Counted from the stretch's first letter, positions 1-6,816 are shown. The stretch: DNA of 8,326 bases from JAICLK01 sp036489905 (GCA_036489905.1 DASXEX010000008.1:1-8326), one strand, 5' to 3'. Program-made: numbers and translations. Notes: a model not told the origin generated them from the sequence alone.

Positions 1-144
1 AAGAAGTATACGGTTGCAACGTGTGTGGTTGCCAGACAATTACTCAAGACCGTACGGGCGGTGTGGTTACGGGAAACACCGTATGCTGTTGTGTTTGACG
101 GAAATACTACGAAAAAGAGTTGACTTGATATACGAGGGCTATGG
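1..144. other. Left edge, no confident gene
   Basis: No gene can be named here. Frame 3 is open from the window edge to a TGA at 96-98 and would encode a Cys-rich tail (CNVCGC near the edge, CCCV at the end), which could be the end of an upstream gene but matches no family I recognise. A 6-bp inverted repeat (59-64 with 76-81) is too weak to call. The NUDIX frame is closed by TGA at 121-123, so that gene cannot extend through this stretch without a frameshift. Confidence 0.3.
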
Positions 145-669
145 GTGGTATCTGCCAATCCTGAACCCAGCATTCTCTACCAACAACGTAGCCCTAGGAA
201 GAAGTGGGCACCAGGCCTACTTGATGTAGCGGCTGGCGGTCACCGGCAAGCAGGGGAAAAATTAACAGAAGGCTTGCGCGAAGTCGAAGAAGAGCTCGGC
301 AAGCACTACGCACTCGACCAGTTGATCCATCTTGGCAAAAAACTTTACGTCGGTTTCCATGACAACGGCACTTCACACAACAATGCAATTGACGTCTACT
401 TAACACAGGATGATAGTCCGTTAGATTCGTATAAACTTCAAGAGTCTGAAGTCCATGCCGTATGTAGATGCTCGATAAAAGAATTGCTGAAAGTACATCG
501 GGATAAATCATACAGTTTTGAAGTTCAGGGACTATCCGCAGAGGGTAAAGAGCTCACCATCGCGGTAAGTAAGGCGTCGTTTCCAGAAAATTACTGGGAT
601 GACTATCATTTTAAGTTGGCATTGCTCGCTGAGTGTTACTTCAAAGGCGAGAAGGATCTATTGTATTAG
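145..669 (+). CDS. NUDIX hydrolase (possibly N-terminally truncated)
   Basis: This is a probable NUDIX-fold hydrolase, a family that cleaves nucleoside diphosphates linked to another group; the substrate cannot be told. Residues about 18-50 carry the NUDIX signature: QRSPRKKWAPGLLD leads into GG-H-R-Q-A-GE and then REVEEELG, supplying the Mg-binding glutamates. The spacing from the first Glu of the box to the RE pair is six residues, where the textbook pattern has seven. Family members usually have 25-35 more residues (a first beta strand and loop) before the QRSP motif. Here the frame is closed by TGA at 121-123, so the only usable start is the GTG at 145, with no clear Shine-Dalgarno. Base composition is visibly more AT-rich than the neighbouring helicase, which suggests separate ancestry. 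It may be a shortened functional protein or a decaying gene. The family is secure; intactness is not. Confidence 0.7.
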   Translation: MVSANPEPSILYQQRSPRKKWAPGLLDVAAGGHRQAGEKLTEGLREVEEELGKHYALDQLIHLGKKLYVGFHDNGTSHNNAIDVYLTQDDSPLDSYKLQESEVHAVCRCSIKELLKVHRDKSYSFEVQGLSAEGKELTIAVSKASFPENYWDDYHFKLALLAECYFKGEKDLLY

Positions 670-725
670 CGGTGCTGGCAACCTTAAACAGCGCTTATTT
701 TACAGCACTGCGTCAAAGCACGAGC

Positions 726-740
726 TGTTACAATTGATTC
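726..740 (+). promoter_or_regulatory. Extended -10 promoter of the helicase gene, apparently leaderless
   Basis: TGTTACAAT at 726-734 is an extended -10 element (TGN plus TACAAT). Only six bases (735-740) separate it from the GTG start at 741, so transcription would begin at or within the start codon. No Shine-Dalgarno could fit. No good -35 box is visible at normal distance, as is usual for extended -10 promoters. Confidence 0.5.
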
Positions 741-3700
741 GTGCAAGACGATTTATTAGTTGGGTTGAATCCGGAGCAGCGGCGGGCGGTCGAGACGACT
801 GACGGGCCGCTATTGATTCAGGCTGGCGCGGGCAGCGGCAAAACCAAAACTTTGACGCACCGCATCGCGTATTTGATCGCGACCCGCCGCGCGACGCCGT
901 TCAATATTTTGGCCGTGACGTTTACGAACAAAGCGGCGCGGGAAATGCGTGAGCGCGTGGCAAATCTGCTTGGACAAAACGCCGAAAACCGCGGCTTCAT
1001 GCCGTACATGGGCACGTTCCACTCGATTTGCGTGCGGATTTTGCGCCAAGACGGCGAGCACGTCGGCATCCCGCGCACCTTCGTGATTTTCGACGAATCC
1101 GACCGGCAGGCCGCTATCAAACAAGCCAGCAAACAACTGATGATCGACGAAAAGGCTTTTCCGCCGCGCGTCATCAGTGGGCTTATCAGCAGCGCCAAAA
1201 ACGAAATGATCAGCGCGGCAGAATATGGTGGAATGGGCAACAGCCCGGCGCAAGACGTGGCCGCAAAAATCTACCCAATTTACGAGCGCATTTTGAAAGA
1301 CGCCTCGGCGCTCGACTTCGACGACCTTATCAACCGCACCGCCGGCATGCTCAAAAACCACAAGGAACTTCGCGACAAATGGCAAGCCCAGTTCAAATAT
1401 GTGATGATCGACGAATATCAGGACACGAACGCGGCGCAGTATCAGCTCGTCAAATTGCTCACGAACAAAGACAAAAATATCGCGGTGGTTGGCGACGACT
1501 GGCAATGCTTAACTTCGGGTGCCCTTGTAGAAACCACTGATGGCCCTAAAAAGATCAAAGATATTTCCGAGGGCAGCCTGATTCAATCGGCGAGCGGTTA
1601 CGGCAATACGGCCTACTTTAAAGTTTTAGCAAAAAAACAGTTTGCGTATAAGGGCAAAGTCGTACGCATCAAGGCCGCCTCCGGCAAAGAACTTGTTTGC
1701 ACGCCCAATCATTTATTATTCGCCCGCTGGGGTAAAACGGATTCGTACTTCGTGTACCTCATGTATTCGGCCGCTAAGGGTTATCGCATCGGAATGACAA
1801 AGGGAACCAGATTTGATGGCAAAAAAGACGATGTCGGCCTACGCGTGCGCGCCAATCAAGAGCGCGCCGACTGCATGTGGATATTAAAAGTCTGTGAGCA
1901 CCGGGAAGAAGCGGCATATGTCGAGTCGTTGCTTGCCTATAAATATGGAATCCCTATGTTGGTTTTCCGCGCGTTCGCTAACCGGTCAATGAAATTCGGC
2001 CAGCAGTACATCGATGCTATTTACGGGGAAATTGACACAGAAAAAAGAGCGAAAGAATTAATGGCGGACATCGGCTTGGCATTCGACTACCCCCATTTTA
2101 CTCCACAGGCGACAACGAGAAATGGCATCATGTGCGTCAATGTAAACGTGGTGATGTTCGGCGACAAACGTATTTCCGGCCAAAGCGGCTGGTCTGCAAG
2201 CAGAATTTCCGCGAGCACAACCGACGCTCAAGACTTGCTAGCTTTTGAAAAGTTGGGATATACGGTCAGGGTCGGCCGCGCCGGCACCTTCCGAAGCGAA
2301 ATCCATGACCTCGATTACGGCAAGATTGAACAGATGCTTGAAAATATCAAGACGGCAAATGACGACAGCAAGCTGCAGGTCAGTAAATACGGCTATTTGA
2401 CCAACAGTAAATTTCACTTCATGCCGGCAGGACAGGTGCATCCCGATATGGTTATTCCCGTGACCGACGAGGCTGGCCATTTAGTGGAAGATAGGGTTAT
2501 CGAGGTTAGCGGAGAAGGCTACACTGGCCCGGTATACGATCTTGACGTTGAGAAGGTTCACAACTATGTCGCGTCCGGTGTGGCGGTGCATAATTCGATT
2601 TATTCGTGGCGCGGCGCGGATTTTCGGAATATTTTGAAGTTCGAGCAAGATTATCCGGGCTGTGCGGTGATTAAGCTCGAGCAAAATTATCGGAGCACCA
2701 AGCATATTCTTGACGCGGCGCACGCGATTATCAGCAAAAATTTGCAGCGCTCGGATAAACGGCTGTGGACGGCCGCGGGCGACGGCTTGCCGGTGCAAAT
2801 GGTGCAGATTAACAGCGAGCGCGCCGAGGGCGAGGCGATCGTGCGCCGCGTGCGAAATGGCGTGGACAGCGGTTTGCGGCAGTACCGCGACTTTTGCGTT
2901 TTGTACCGCACCAACGCGCAGAGTCGCTCGATTGAAGAGGCGTTCGTGCATTACGGCGTGCCGTATCGTGTGGTCGGCGGCGTGCGCTTTTATGACCGCA
3001 AGGAAATCAAAGACATCATCGCGTATTTGCGGCTCATTTATCAGCCGGAAGATCGCGTGAGTTTCGAGCGTGTCGTCAACGTGCCGACGCGCGGTATCGG
3101 GGCAAAGTCGCTCGAGAATTTTTTCGCCTGGCAGCGTATGAATAATTTTTCGTTGTTGCAAGCTTTGACTGAAGCAGAAACCTGTGCCGAAATCACGGCC
3201 AAAGCCCGCAAAGCTTTGAGCGAGCTCGGCGACATGTTCGTGCACTTGCGCGAAATCCTCGACAAAACGCCGGTTGCCGGCCTCATCGATTCTTTGCTCG
3301 GGCGAATCGATTACATGCATTTTCTGGATGACGGCACGCCGCAGGGCGAGTCGCGTCAGGAAAATGTGAAGGAACTTTTGAGCGTCGCGCAAGAATATCA
3401 GGACGTCGGTTTGGCGGGATTTTTAGAGGAAGTCAGCTTGGTGAGCGACCTCGACAGCGCGGATTTCAACGGCGACGCGGTCACGCTCATGACGTTGCAC
3501 GCGGCGAAAGGCTTGGAATTTCCCGTGGTTTTTATGACGGGTTTGGAAGAAACCATTTTCCCGCACAGCCGCGCGCTGTACGATCAATCCGAAATGGAAG
3601 AAGAGCGCCGGCTGTGCTACGTCGGCATGACGCGGGCGAAGCAGGAACTTTATATGATGTATGCCACGAGTCGTATGCTGTACGGCGGCGTGCAGCACAA

Positions 3701-4037
3701 TCCGCCGAGCCGGTTTTTGTCTGAAATCGACGCAGAATTCCAACCGGACAGCGGTTTGGGGTTTGGTTCCGGATTTGATCCGACTTTTGGAAACCGTCAT
3801 CCTGAACTCGTTTCAGGATCTGTCGGCGGATTTAGGGATGAGATTCCGAAACAAGGTCGGAATGACGATAACGAGCCGCACTACGTGCCGGACTTGAACG
3901 AAGGTGACAGCGTGCGGCATAAAATCTTTGGCACCGGCACGATTGTCGAACTCGACGGCGACGTCGCCACGATCTACTTTAAAGGCAAGGGCACGAAAAA
4001 GCTCAATATCGGCTTTGCCCCTTTAGAAAAACTTTAA
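741..4037 (+). CDS. uvrD: UvrD/PcrA-type 3'-5' DNA helicase with intein
   Basis: Superfamily 1A ATP-dependent helicase acting in DNA repair and replication-conflict clearance in the cytoplasm. The motifs are in order: Q motif LNPEQ at residues 9-13; Walker A AGAGSGKT 28-35; motif Ia around 57-69; TFHS 92-95; Walker B DEYQD 224-228; motif III split as DDWQ | SIYSWRGAD; motif IV LEQNYRS 646-652; motif V TLHAAKGLEF 918-927; motif VI ERRLCYVGMTRAK 955-967. A C-terminal Tudor/SH3-like domain (about 1051-1098, GDSVRHKIFGTGTI) matches that of PcrA/UvrD, where it binds RNA polymerase. The ORF is 1098 codons; removing the 363-residue intein leaves 735 residues, the normal family size. The GTG at 741 is chosen because the Q motif follows directly and a -10 box sits just upstream. 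A palindromic element adds about 24 residues in the linker before the C-terminal domain. UvrD and PcrA cannot be separated from sequence alone. Confidence 0.95.
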   Translation: MQDDLLVGLNPEQRRAVETTDGPLLIQAGAGSGKTKTLTHRIAYLIATRRATPFNILAVTFTNKAAREMRERVANLLGQNAENRGFMPYMGTFHSICVRILRQDGEHVGIPRTFVIFDESDRQAAIKQASKQLMIDEKAFPPRVISGLISSAKNEMISAAEYGGMGNSPAQDVAAKIYPIYERILKDASALDFDDLINRTAGMLKNHKELRDKWQAQFKYVMIDEYQDTNAAQYQLVKLLTNKDKNIAVVGDDWQCLTSGALVETTDGPKKIKDISEGSLIQSASGYGNTAYFKVLAKKQFAYKGKVVRIKAASGKELVCTPNHLLFARWGKTDSYFVYLMYSAAKGYRIGMTKGTRFDGKKDDVGLRVRANQERADCMWILKVCEHREEAAYVESLLAYKYGIPMLVFRAFANRSMKFGQQYIDAIYGEIDTEKRAKELMADIGLAFDYPHFTPQATTRNGIMCVNVNVVMFGDKRISGQSGWSASRISASTTDAQDLLAFEKLGYTVRVGRAGTFRSEIHDLDYGKIEQMLENIKTANDDSKLQVSKYGYLTNSKFHFMPAGQVHPDMVIPVTDEAGHLVEDRVIEVSGEGYTGPVYDLDVEKVHNYVASGVAVHNSIYSWRGADFRNILKFEQDYPGCAVIKLEQNYRSTKHILDAAHAIISKNLQRSDKRLWTAAGDGLPVQMVQINSERAEGEAIVRRVRNGVDSGLRQYRDFCVLYRTNAQSRSIEEAFVHYGVPYRVVGGVRFYDRKEIKDIIAYLRLIYQPEDRVSFERVVNVPTRGIGAKSLENFFAWQRMNNFSLLQALTEAETCAEITAKARKALSELGDMFVHLREILDKTPVAGLIDSLLGRIDYMHFLDDGTPQGESRQENVKELLSVAQEYQDVGLAGFLEEVSLVSDLDSADFNGDAVTLMTLHAAKGLEFPVVFMTGLEETIFPHSRALYDQSEMEEERRLCYVGMTRAKQELYMMYATSRMLYGGVQHNPPSRFLSEIDAEFQPDSGLGFGSGFDPTFGNRHPELVSGSVGGFRDEIPKQGRNDDNEPHYVPDLNEGDSVRHKIFGTGTIVELDGDVATIYFKGKGTKKLNIGFAPLEKL
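1506..2594 (+). other. Intein in helicase motif III, with GIY-YIG-like nuclease domain
   Basis: An in-frame protein-splicing element of 363 residues interrupts the helicase between Gln255 and Ser619, inside the invariant QSIY sequence of motif III. Splicing signals are complete: nucleophile Cys1 (CLTSGALVET), block B with T-x-x-H (TPNH, intein residues 66-69), block F (GPVYDLDVEKVHNYV, 341-355), block G ending VAVHN with penultimate His362 and terminal Asn363, and Ser as the +1 extein nucleophile. Between the splicing halves there is no LAGLIDADG motif. Residues 80-150 instead resemble a GIY-YIG nuclease: YFVYLM for the GIY strand, GYRIGMT for the YIG strand, Arg113/Arg115, then a helix EEAAYVESLL whose Glu140 would be the metal ligand. 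A second conserved-looking block (DYPHFTPQ, 194-201) follows; I recall similar blocks in bacterial helicase inteins. Splicing competence is likely; nuclease activity is inferred only. Confidence 0.93.
3795..3867 (+). repeat. Palindromic repeat element inserted in frame in uvrD
   Basis: Two 27-base arms, 3795-3821 (starts CGTCATCCTGAACTCG) and 3841-3867 (ends GTCGGAATGACG), form an inverted repeat matching at 21 of 27 positions, with two more G-T wobbles and a 19-base loop. The arm sequence is of the widespread dispersed type whose translation reads HPELVSGS ... IPKQxRND. It is read in the helicase frame as residues about 1019-1042, between the helicase core and the C-terminal Tudor-like domain. 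It carries no stop and preserves the downstream frame. Only one copy is in this window, so dispersal in this genome is inferred from knowledge of the element type. Confidence 0.8.
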
Positions 4038-4194
4038 AGACGAGCTAGGGAAAAGAGCAGCCCGAGCTTGAATTCACTTCAAGCCCGGCGCGATGAGAAA
4101 AACCGGGGTGCCCAGAAAATGTGTAGCATTTTGTGGGGTGGAGTACCGTAGGTTTGTATCATGTGTGTAGCTGGCTGGCAACTGGAGGATTTGC
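4038..4194. other. Intergenic region with two hairpins
   Basis: No gene is visible between the helicase stop and the next promoter. A perfect 7-bp stem (GCTTGAA 4066-4072 with TTCAAGC 4078-4084, 5-base loop) lies about 30 bases after the helicase stop and may end its transcript, though no T-tract follows it. A second, A/T-rich stem (AAAATG 4116-4121 with CATTTT 4127-4132) follows. GTAGC at 4168-4172 is repeated inverted as GCTAC at 4193-4197, the latter overlapping the downstream -10 box. None of these is a canonical intrinsic terminator. Confidence 0.35.
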
Positions 4195-4200
4195 TACAAT
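4192..4200 (+). promoter_or_regulatory. Extended -10 promoter of the rpfB-like gene
   Basis: TGCTACAAT is an extended -10 (TGN plus TACAAT). Transcription would start near 4207, giving a leader of about 50 bases before the ATG at 4259. The ATG at 4199 overlaps the -10 box, lies upstream of the predicted start of transcription, and is closed after ten codons by TGA at 4229-4231, so it is not a gene. Confidence 0.5.
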
Positions 4201-4258
4201 GAAGTTGCTTTGGCCGGAGCGTATTTGTTGATGTTTGAGGCTCGGCGAAGTTCTGCTT

Positions 4259-5482
4259 ATGCATAAGAAAATTCTGCGGACAAAGAGAAAATTTGCGGTG
4301 GCCAAACGGCGGCACGTGCGTCGCATCAAGTTGGTGGCGCGCCACCCGGTCATGGTGCCTGTTGTGACATTTTTGGTGCTCGTAGCGCTGACCAGCGTCG
4401 GTATTTTTCTGTTCGGGGGCACTAGCAAAGTTACGGCGACCAATTCGCTCGTCGTGATTGTCTCGCACGACCACGTGCAGCAAACCGTGCCGACGCGCGA
4501 GCCGACGGTCGGCGCGCTTTTGCAAAAACTGAACATCAAACTCAATCAGGGCGATGTCGTTGAGCCGGCCGCAAACACGCCCATCAACCAAGATGAATTT
4601 CGCATAAACGTTTACCGTTCCGTGCCGGTGGAAATTGTGGACGGCTCGCAAAGAACGTTTACTTACAGCGCAGCCACCACGCCGCGCAGCATTGTCGAGC
4701 AAGCCGGCGTCACGGTGTATCCGGAAGATTATCTCAATACGCTGCCCACCACGAATTTTATACAAGAGGACGCGATTGGCGAGCGCGTGGTGATCGATCC
4801 GGCGACACCAGTCAATGTCAACCTATACGGCACGCAAGTTGTCATGCGCACGCACGCCAAAACGGTGAGCCAGCTGCTACAGCAGCAAGGTATCCAGCTG
4901 GTCAAGGGCGACAGCGTCGAGCCTGCGCCCGCTACGCCAATTACCGCCAATCAGCAAATCTTCATTCTGCGCAAAGGCGTCAAAATAGTCAGCCAAACCG
5001 AACCCATTGCCACGCCGATAAAAACTATCAGTGACCCGAGTTTGAGCATTGGCACCAGCGCCATTCGCCAGCAAGGCAGTCCGGGCAAGCAGCTCGTGAC
5101 TTTCCAAATAGAACTTCGTAATGGCAAAGAAGTTGGGCGAAAAGTCATTCAGCGCGTGACGGTCGTGCCGCCGGTGCCGGAGATCGTGGTGCAAGGTTCG
5201 GCACCACTCAGCACGTCGTTGTCCGAGTGGCTGCTCAAGCTGCGCGATTGCGAATCCGGTGGCAATTATCAGGACGATACCGGCAACGGCTACTACGGCG
5301 CGTACCAGTTCAGCGAAGGCACCTGGGAATCGCTCGGCTTCAGCGGCTTGCCGTCAAGCGCAGCGCCGAGCACGCAAGATCAAGCGATTATTCGCAACAC
5401 GCTGCGTTCGGGCAGTGGCCTGGCCAGCCAAAACCCCGGCTGCTACGAAAACACCGGCATCAGCGCCTTCCCACCGGAGTAG
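4259..5482 (+). CDS. rpfB: RpfB-like protein: DUF348 repeats, G5 and Rpf transglycosylase domain
   Basis: This is a cell-surface peptidoglycan-cleaving enzyme of the resuscitation-promoting factor family, 407 residues from the ATG. A basic cytoplasmic tail (1-30) precedes one membrane segment (about 32-54). Three DUF348/ubiquitin-like repeats follow (about 64-121, 122-182, 183-240), then a G5 domain (about 241-314) and an Rpf lysozyme-like domain (about 320-400). The Rpf domain shows RDCESGGNY with catalytic Glu332 and TGNGYYGAYQFSEGTW. Cys331 and Cys395 are 64 residues apart, the same spacing as the disulfide cysteines of M. tuberculosis RpfB. This exact domain order is that of actinobacterial RpfB, and ksgA follows as in Actinobacteria. 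In-frame TTG at 4235 would add eight residues; ATG is preferred because it starts the basic tail, although no good ribosome site precedes either. Confidence 0.9.
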   Translation: MHKKILRTKRKFAVAKRRHVRRIKLVARHPVMVPVVTFLVLVALTSVGIFLFGGTSKVTATNSLVVIVSHDHVQQTVPTREPTVGALLQKLNIKLNQGDVVEPAANTPINQDEFRINVYRSVPVEIVDGSQRTFTYSAATTPRSIVEQAGVTVYPEDYLNTLPTTNFIQEDAIGERVVIDPATPVNVNLYGTQVVMRTHAKTVSQLLQQQGIQLVKGDSVEPAPATPITANQQIFILRKGVKIVSQTEPIATPIKTISDPSLSIGTSAIRQQGSPGKQLVTFQIELRNGKEVGRKVIQRVTVVPPVPEIVVQGSAPLSTSLSEWLLKLRDCESGGNYQDDTGNGYYGAYQFSEGTWESLGFSGLPSSAAPSTQDQAIIRNTLRSGSGLASQNPGCYENTGISAFPPE

Positions 5483-5484
5483 TC

Positions 5485-5497
5485 TATAATCACTGCT
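5485..5497 (+). promoter_or_regulatory. Consensus -10 box of rsmA, apparently leaderless
   Basis: A perfect TATAAT at 5485-5490 lies three bases after the rpfB stop and seven bases before the rsmA ATG at 5498. Transcription from it would start at or one base before the ATG. The nearest purine-rich stretch (GGAG at 5476-5479) lies upstream of the -10 box and too far from the ATG to act as a ribosome site. No -35 box is visible. Confidence 0.5.
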
Positions 5498-6301
5498 ATG
5501 AACGACACGCCGCTAGGCAAAAAATCACTCGGACAGCATTGGCTGTATCATACGGAAAGTTTGCGGGCGATGTGCGATGCGGCTGAGGTTGGTGCGGATG
5601 ACACGGTGCTGGAAATCGGGCCGGGGCTTGGGTCGCTGACCGAACTATTGGTGCGGCGTGCTAAAAAAGTGGTTGCGGTCGAGTTCGACGAACGGCTGGC
5701 GGATGAGCTGCCGGCACGTGTGCCGGCACAGAACCTTGAGGTCGCGGCCCAGGATATTTTGCGGTTTGATTTTACGAAGCTGCCGGCTGGCTACAAAGTC
5801 GTGGCTAACATTCCGTATTATTTGACGAGCAATTTGATCCGCGTGCTGTCCGAATCGGTTAATCCGCCAGTGCGGGCAGTTTTGTTGGTTCAAAAAGAAG
5901 TTGCCGAACGCATGGCGGCGAGGCCTGGCGCGACGTCGTTGCTCAGCGTCAGCGCGCAGTTTTATTGGGAAGTTTCACTGGGGCGCATCGTGCCGGCCGC
6001 ACTTTTTACGCCGCCACCAAAAGTCGATTCGCAAATTTTGATCATGCAATATCGCGAACAGCCGCTTTTTCCGGATATCGACACCAAACAATTTTTCCGG
6101 CTTGTTAAGGCTGGCTTTGTCGGCCGTCGAAAAACCTTGCTTAACTCGTTAAGTGCGGGTTTGCAGCTTGAAAAGTCCGCCGCACGCAAGCTACTCGAAC
6201 ATGCCAAAATTCAGCCGACCTTGCGGGCCCAGAACCTCGCGCTTGACGATTGGCACCGGCTGTACGAAGCTTGGCATGAGCTGCAAGTAGCAGCAGCCTA
6301 A
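5498..6301 (+). CDS. rsmA: 16S rRNA (adenine1518/1519-N6) dimethyltransferase RsmA/KsgA
   Basis: Late ribosome-biogenesis enzyme that uses S-adenosylmethionine to dimethylate two adjacent adenosines in the 3'-terminal helix of 16S rRNA. At 267 residues it is the normal family length. Visible motifs are the N-terminal KKSLGQHWL (family KKxLGQxFL), SAM motif I LEIGPGLGSLT (about 40-50), an acidic strand end VAVEFDERL, the catalytic NIPYYLTS (about 107-114), the substrate-side FTPPPKVDS, and the C-terminal GFVGRRKTLLNSL. The ATG at 5498 fits because the LGQ motif follows within 15 residues and a TATAAT lies immediately upstream. It sits 15 bases after rpfB, so it may be transcribed both from its own promoter and by read-through. 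The stop overlaps the putative operator of the next gene. Nothing essential is missing. Confidence 0.96.
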   Translation: MNDTPLGKKSLGQHWLYHTESLRAMCDAAEVGADDTVLEIGPGLGSLTELLVRRAKKVVAVEFDERLADELPARVPAQNLEVAAQDILRFDFTKLPAGYKVVANIPYYLTSNLIRVLSESVNPPVRAVLLVQKEVAERMAARPGATSLLSVSAQFYWEVSLGRIVPAALFTPPPKVDSQILIMQYREQPLFPDIDTKQFFRLVKAGFVGRRKTLLNSLSAGLQLEKSAARKLLEHAKIQPTLRAQNLALDDWHRLYEAWHELQVAAA

Positions 6302-6341
6302 CTTGCGTCGCTAAGCGTTAGTTGTACAATAAAAGCAGGAG
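6300..6341 (+). promoter_or_regulatory. Promoter, candidate operator and ribosome site of the MarR gene
   Basis: A -35-like TTGCGT (6303-6308) and a -10 TACAAT (6325-6330) are 16 bases apart. The space between is covered by an imperfect inverted repeat: AACTTGCG (6300-6307) and CGTTAGTT (6316-6323), six of eight positions matching with an 8-base centre. This placement would suit autorepression by the encoded MarR protein. AGGAG at 6337-6341, seven bases before the ATG, is the clearest Shine-Dalgarno in the window. Confidence 0.45.
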
Positions 6342-6348
6342 TTTTACC

Positions 6349-6816
6349 ATGACAGAGCGTCCCACGAACAATCTCGGCTATTTGCTCCAGCACGTTTCGT
6401 CCTTGCTCGCCAAGCAGTCTGAGCAAGTTTTGCAAGAGCAGCTCGGCATCGGCTTCTCGCAGTTCAAAATCCTGCGCGCGCTGCAGACGAACCCGCACAT
6501 GAAGCAGCGCCAAATCGCCAACAATCTCGGCCAGACCGAGGCAAGTGTTAGCCGCCAAGTCAAACTGATGGTTGATGACGGCCTATTGCACATCACGGTC
6601 AGCCCGAAAAACCGCCGCGAACACATTACCGTGCCCACCGCCAAAGGCGTCAAACTCACCGAAGCCGCCCTCGACGCGTTGCTGAAATATCACGCGCCCA
6701 CGTTCAACGCGCTCGATGAAAAGCAGCGCGAGCAACTACAAGAAATCCTCGAAACCCTGCACACGCAGATTTGCCCCGCAACGCATCCCAACCCCGTCCA
6801 CCCGCAGAAGTTCTAG
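6349..6816 (+). CDS. MarR-family transcriptional regulator
   Basis: Dimeric winged-helix DNA-binding repressor or activator of the MarR type, 155 residues from the ATG. An N-terminal dimerisation helix (about 8-35, NLGYLLQHVSSLLAKQSEQVL) leads to the fold FSQFKILRALQTNP, then the helix-turn-helix KQRQIANNLGQTEASVSRQVKLMVDDGLL (about 52-80). The wing HITVSPKNRREHITVPTAKG (about 81-100) and C-terminal dimerisation helices follow. The ATG at 6349 is chosen over the in-frame TTG at 6322 because AGGAG is correctly placed for it and the TTG lies inside the -10 region. No ligand-sensing cysteine pattern is evident and the adjacent genes (rsmA, tmRNA) do not reveal a target, so ligand and regulon are unknown. 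Self-regulation is suggested by the inverted repeat in its promoter. Confidence 0.9.
   Translation: MTERPTNNLGYLLQHVSSLLAKQSEQVLQEQLGIGFSQFKILRALQTNPHMKQRQIANNLGQTEASVSRQVKLMVDDGLLHITVSPKNRREHITVPTAKGVKLTEAALDALLKYHAPTFNALDEKQREQLQEILETLHTQICPATHPNPVHPQKF

Noticed and set aside
810..1505. Minus-strand open frame of 231 codons opposite the N-terminal helicase region
   Set aside because: Antisense shadow of Walker A to motif III coding sequence.
1506..2594. LAGLIDADG homing endonuclease in the intein
   Set aside because: No LAGLIDADG-like helix pair could be found; the central region looks GIY-YIG-like instead.
2481..3392. Long minus-strand open frame of 303 codons opposite uvrD
   Set aside because: It is the antisense shadow of strongly conserved helicase motifs, has no recognisable domain and is rich in Arg/His as expected from GC-rich antisense frames.
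4066..4084. Perfect 7-bp hairpin as a terminator of uvrD
   Set aside because: No T-tract follows on either strand at the right distance; kept only as a hairpin note.
4079..4765. Minus-strand open frame of 228 codons opposite the rpfB-like gene
   Set aside because: Its composition is implausible and it has no family match; the + strand frame has clear DUF348/G5/Rpf domains.
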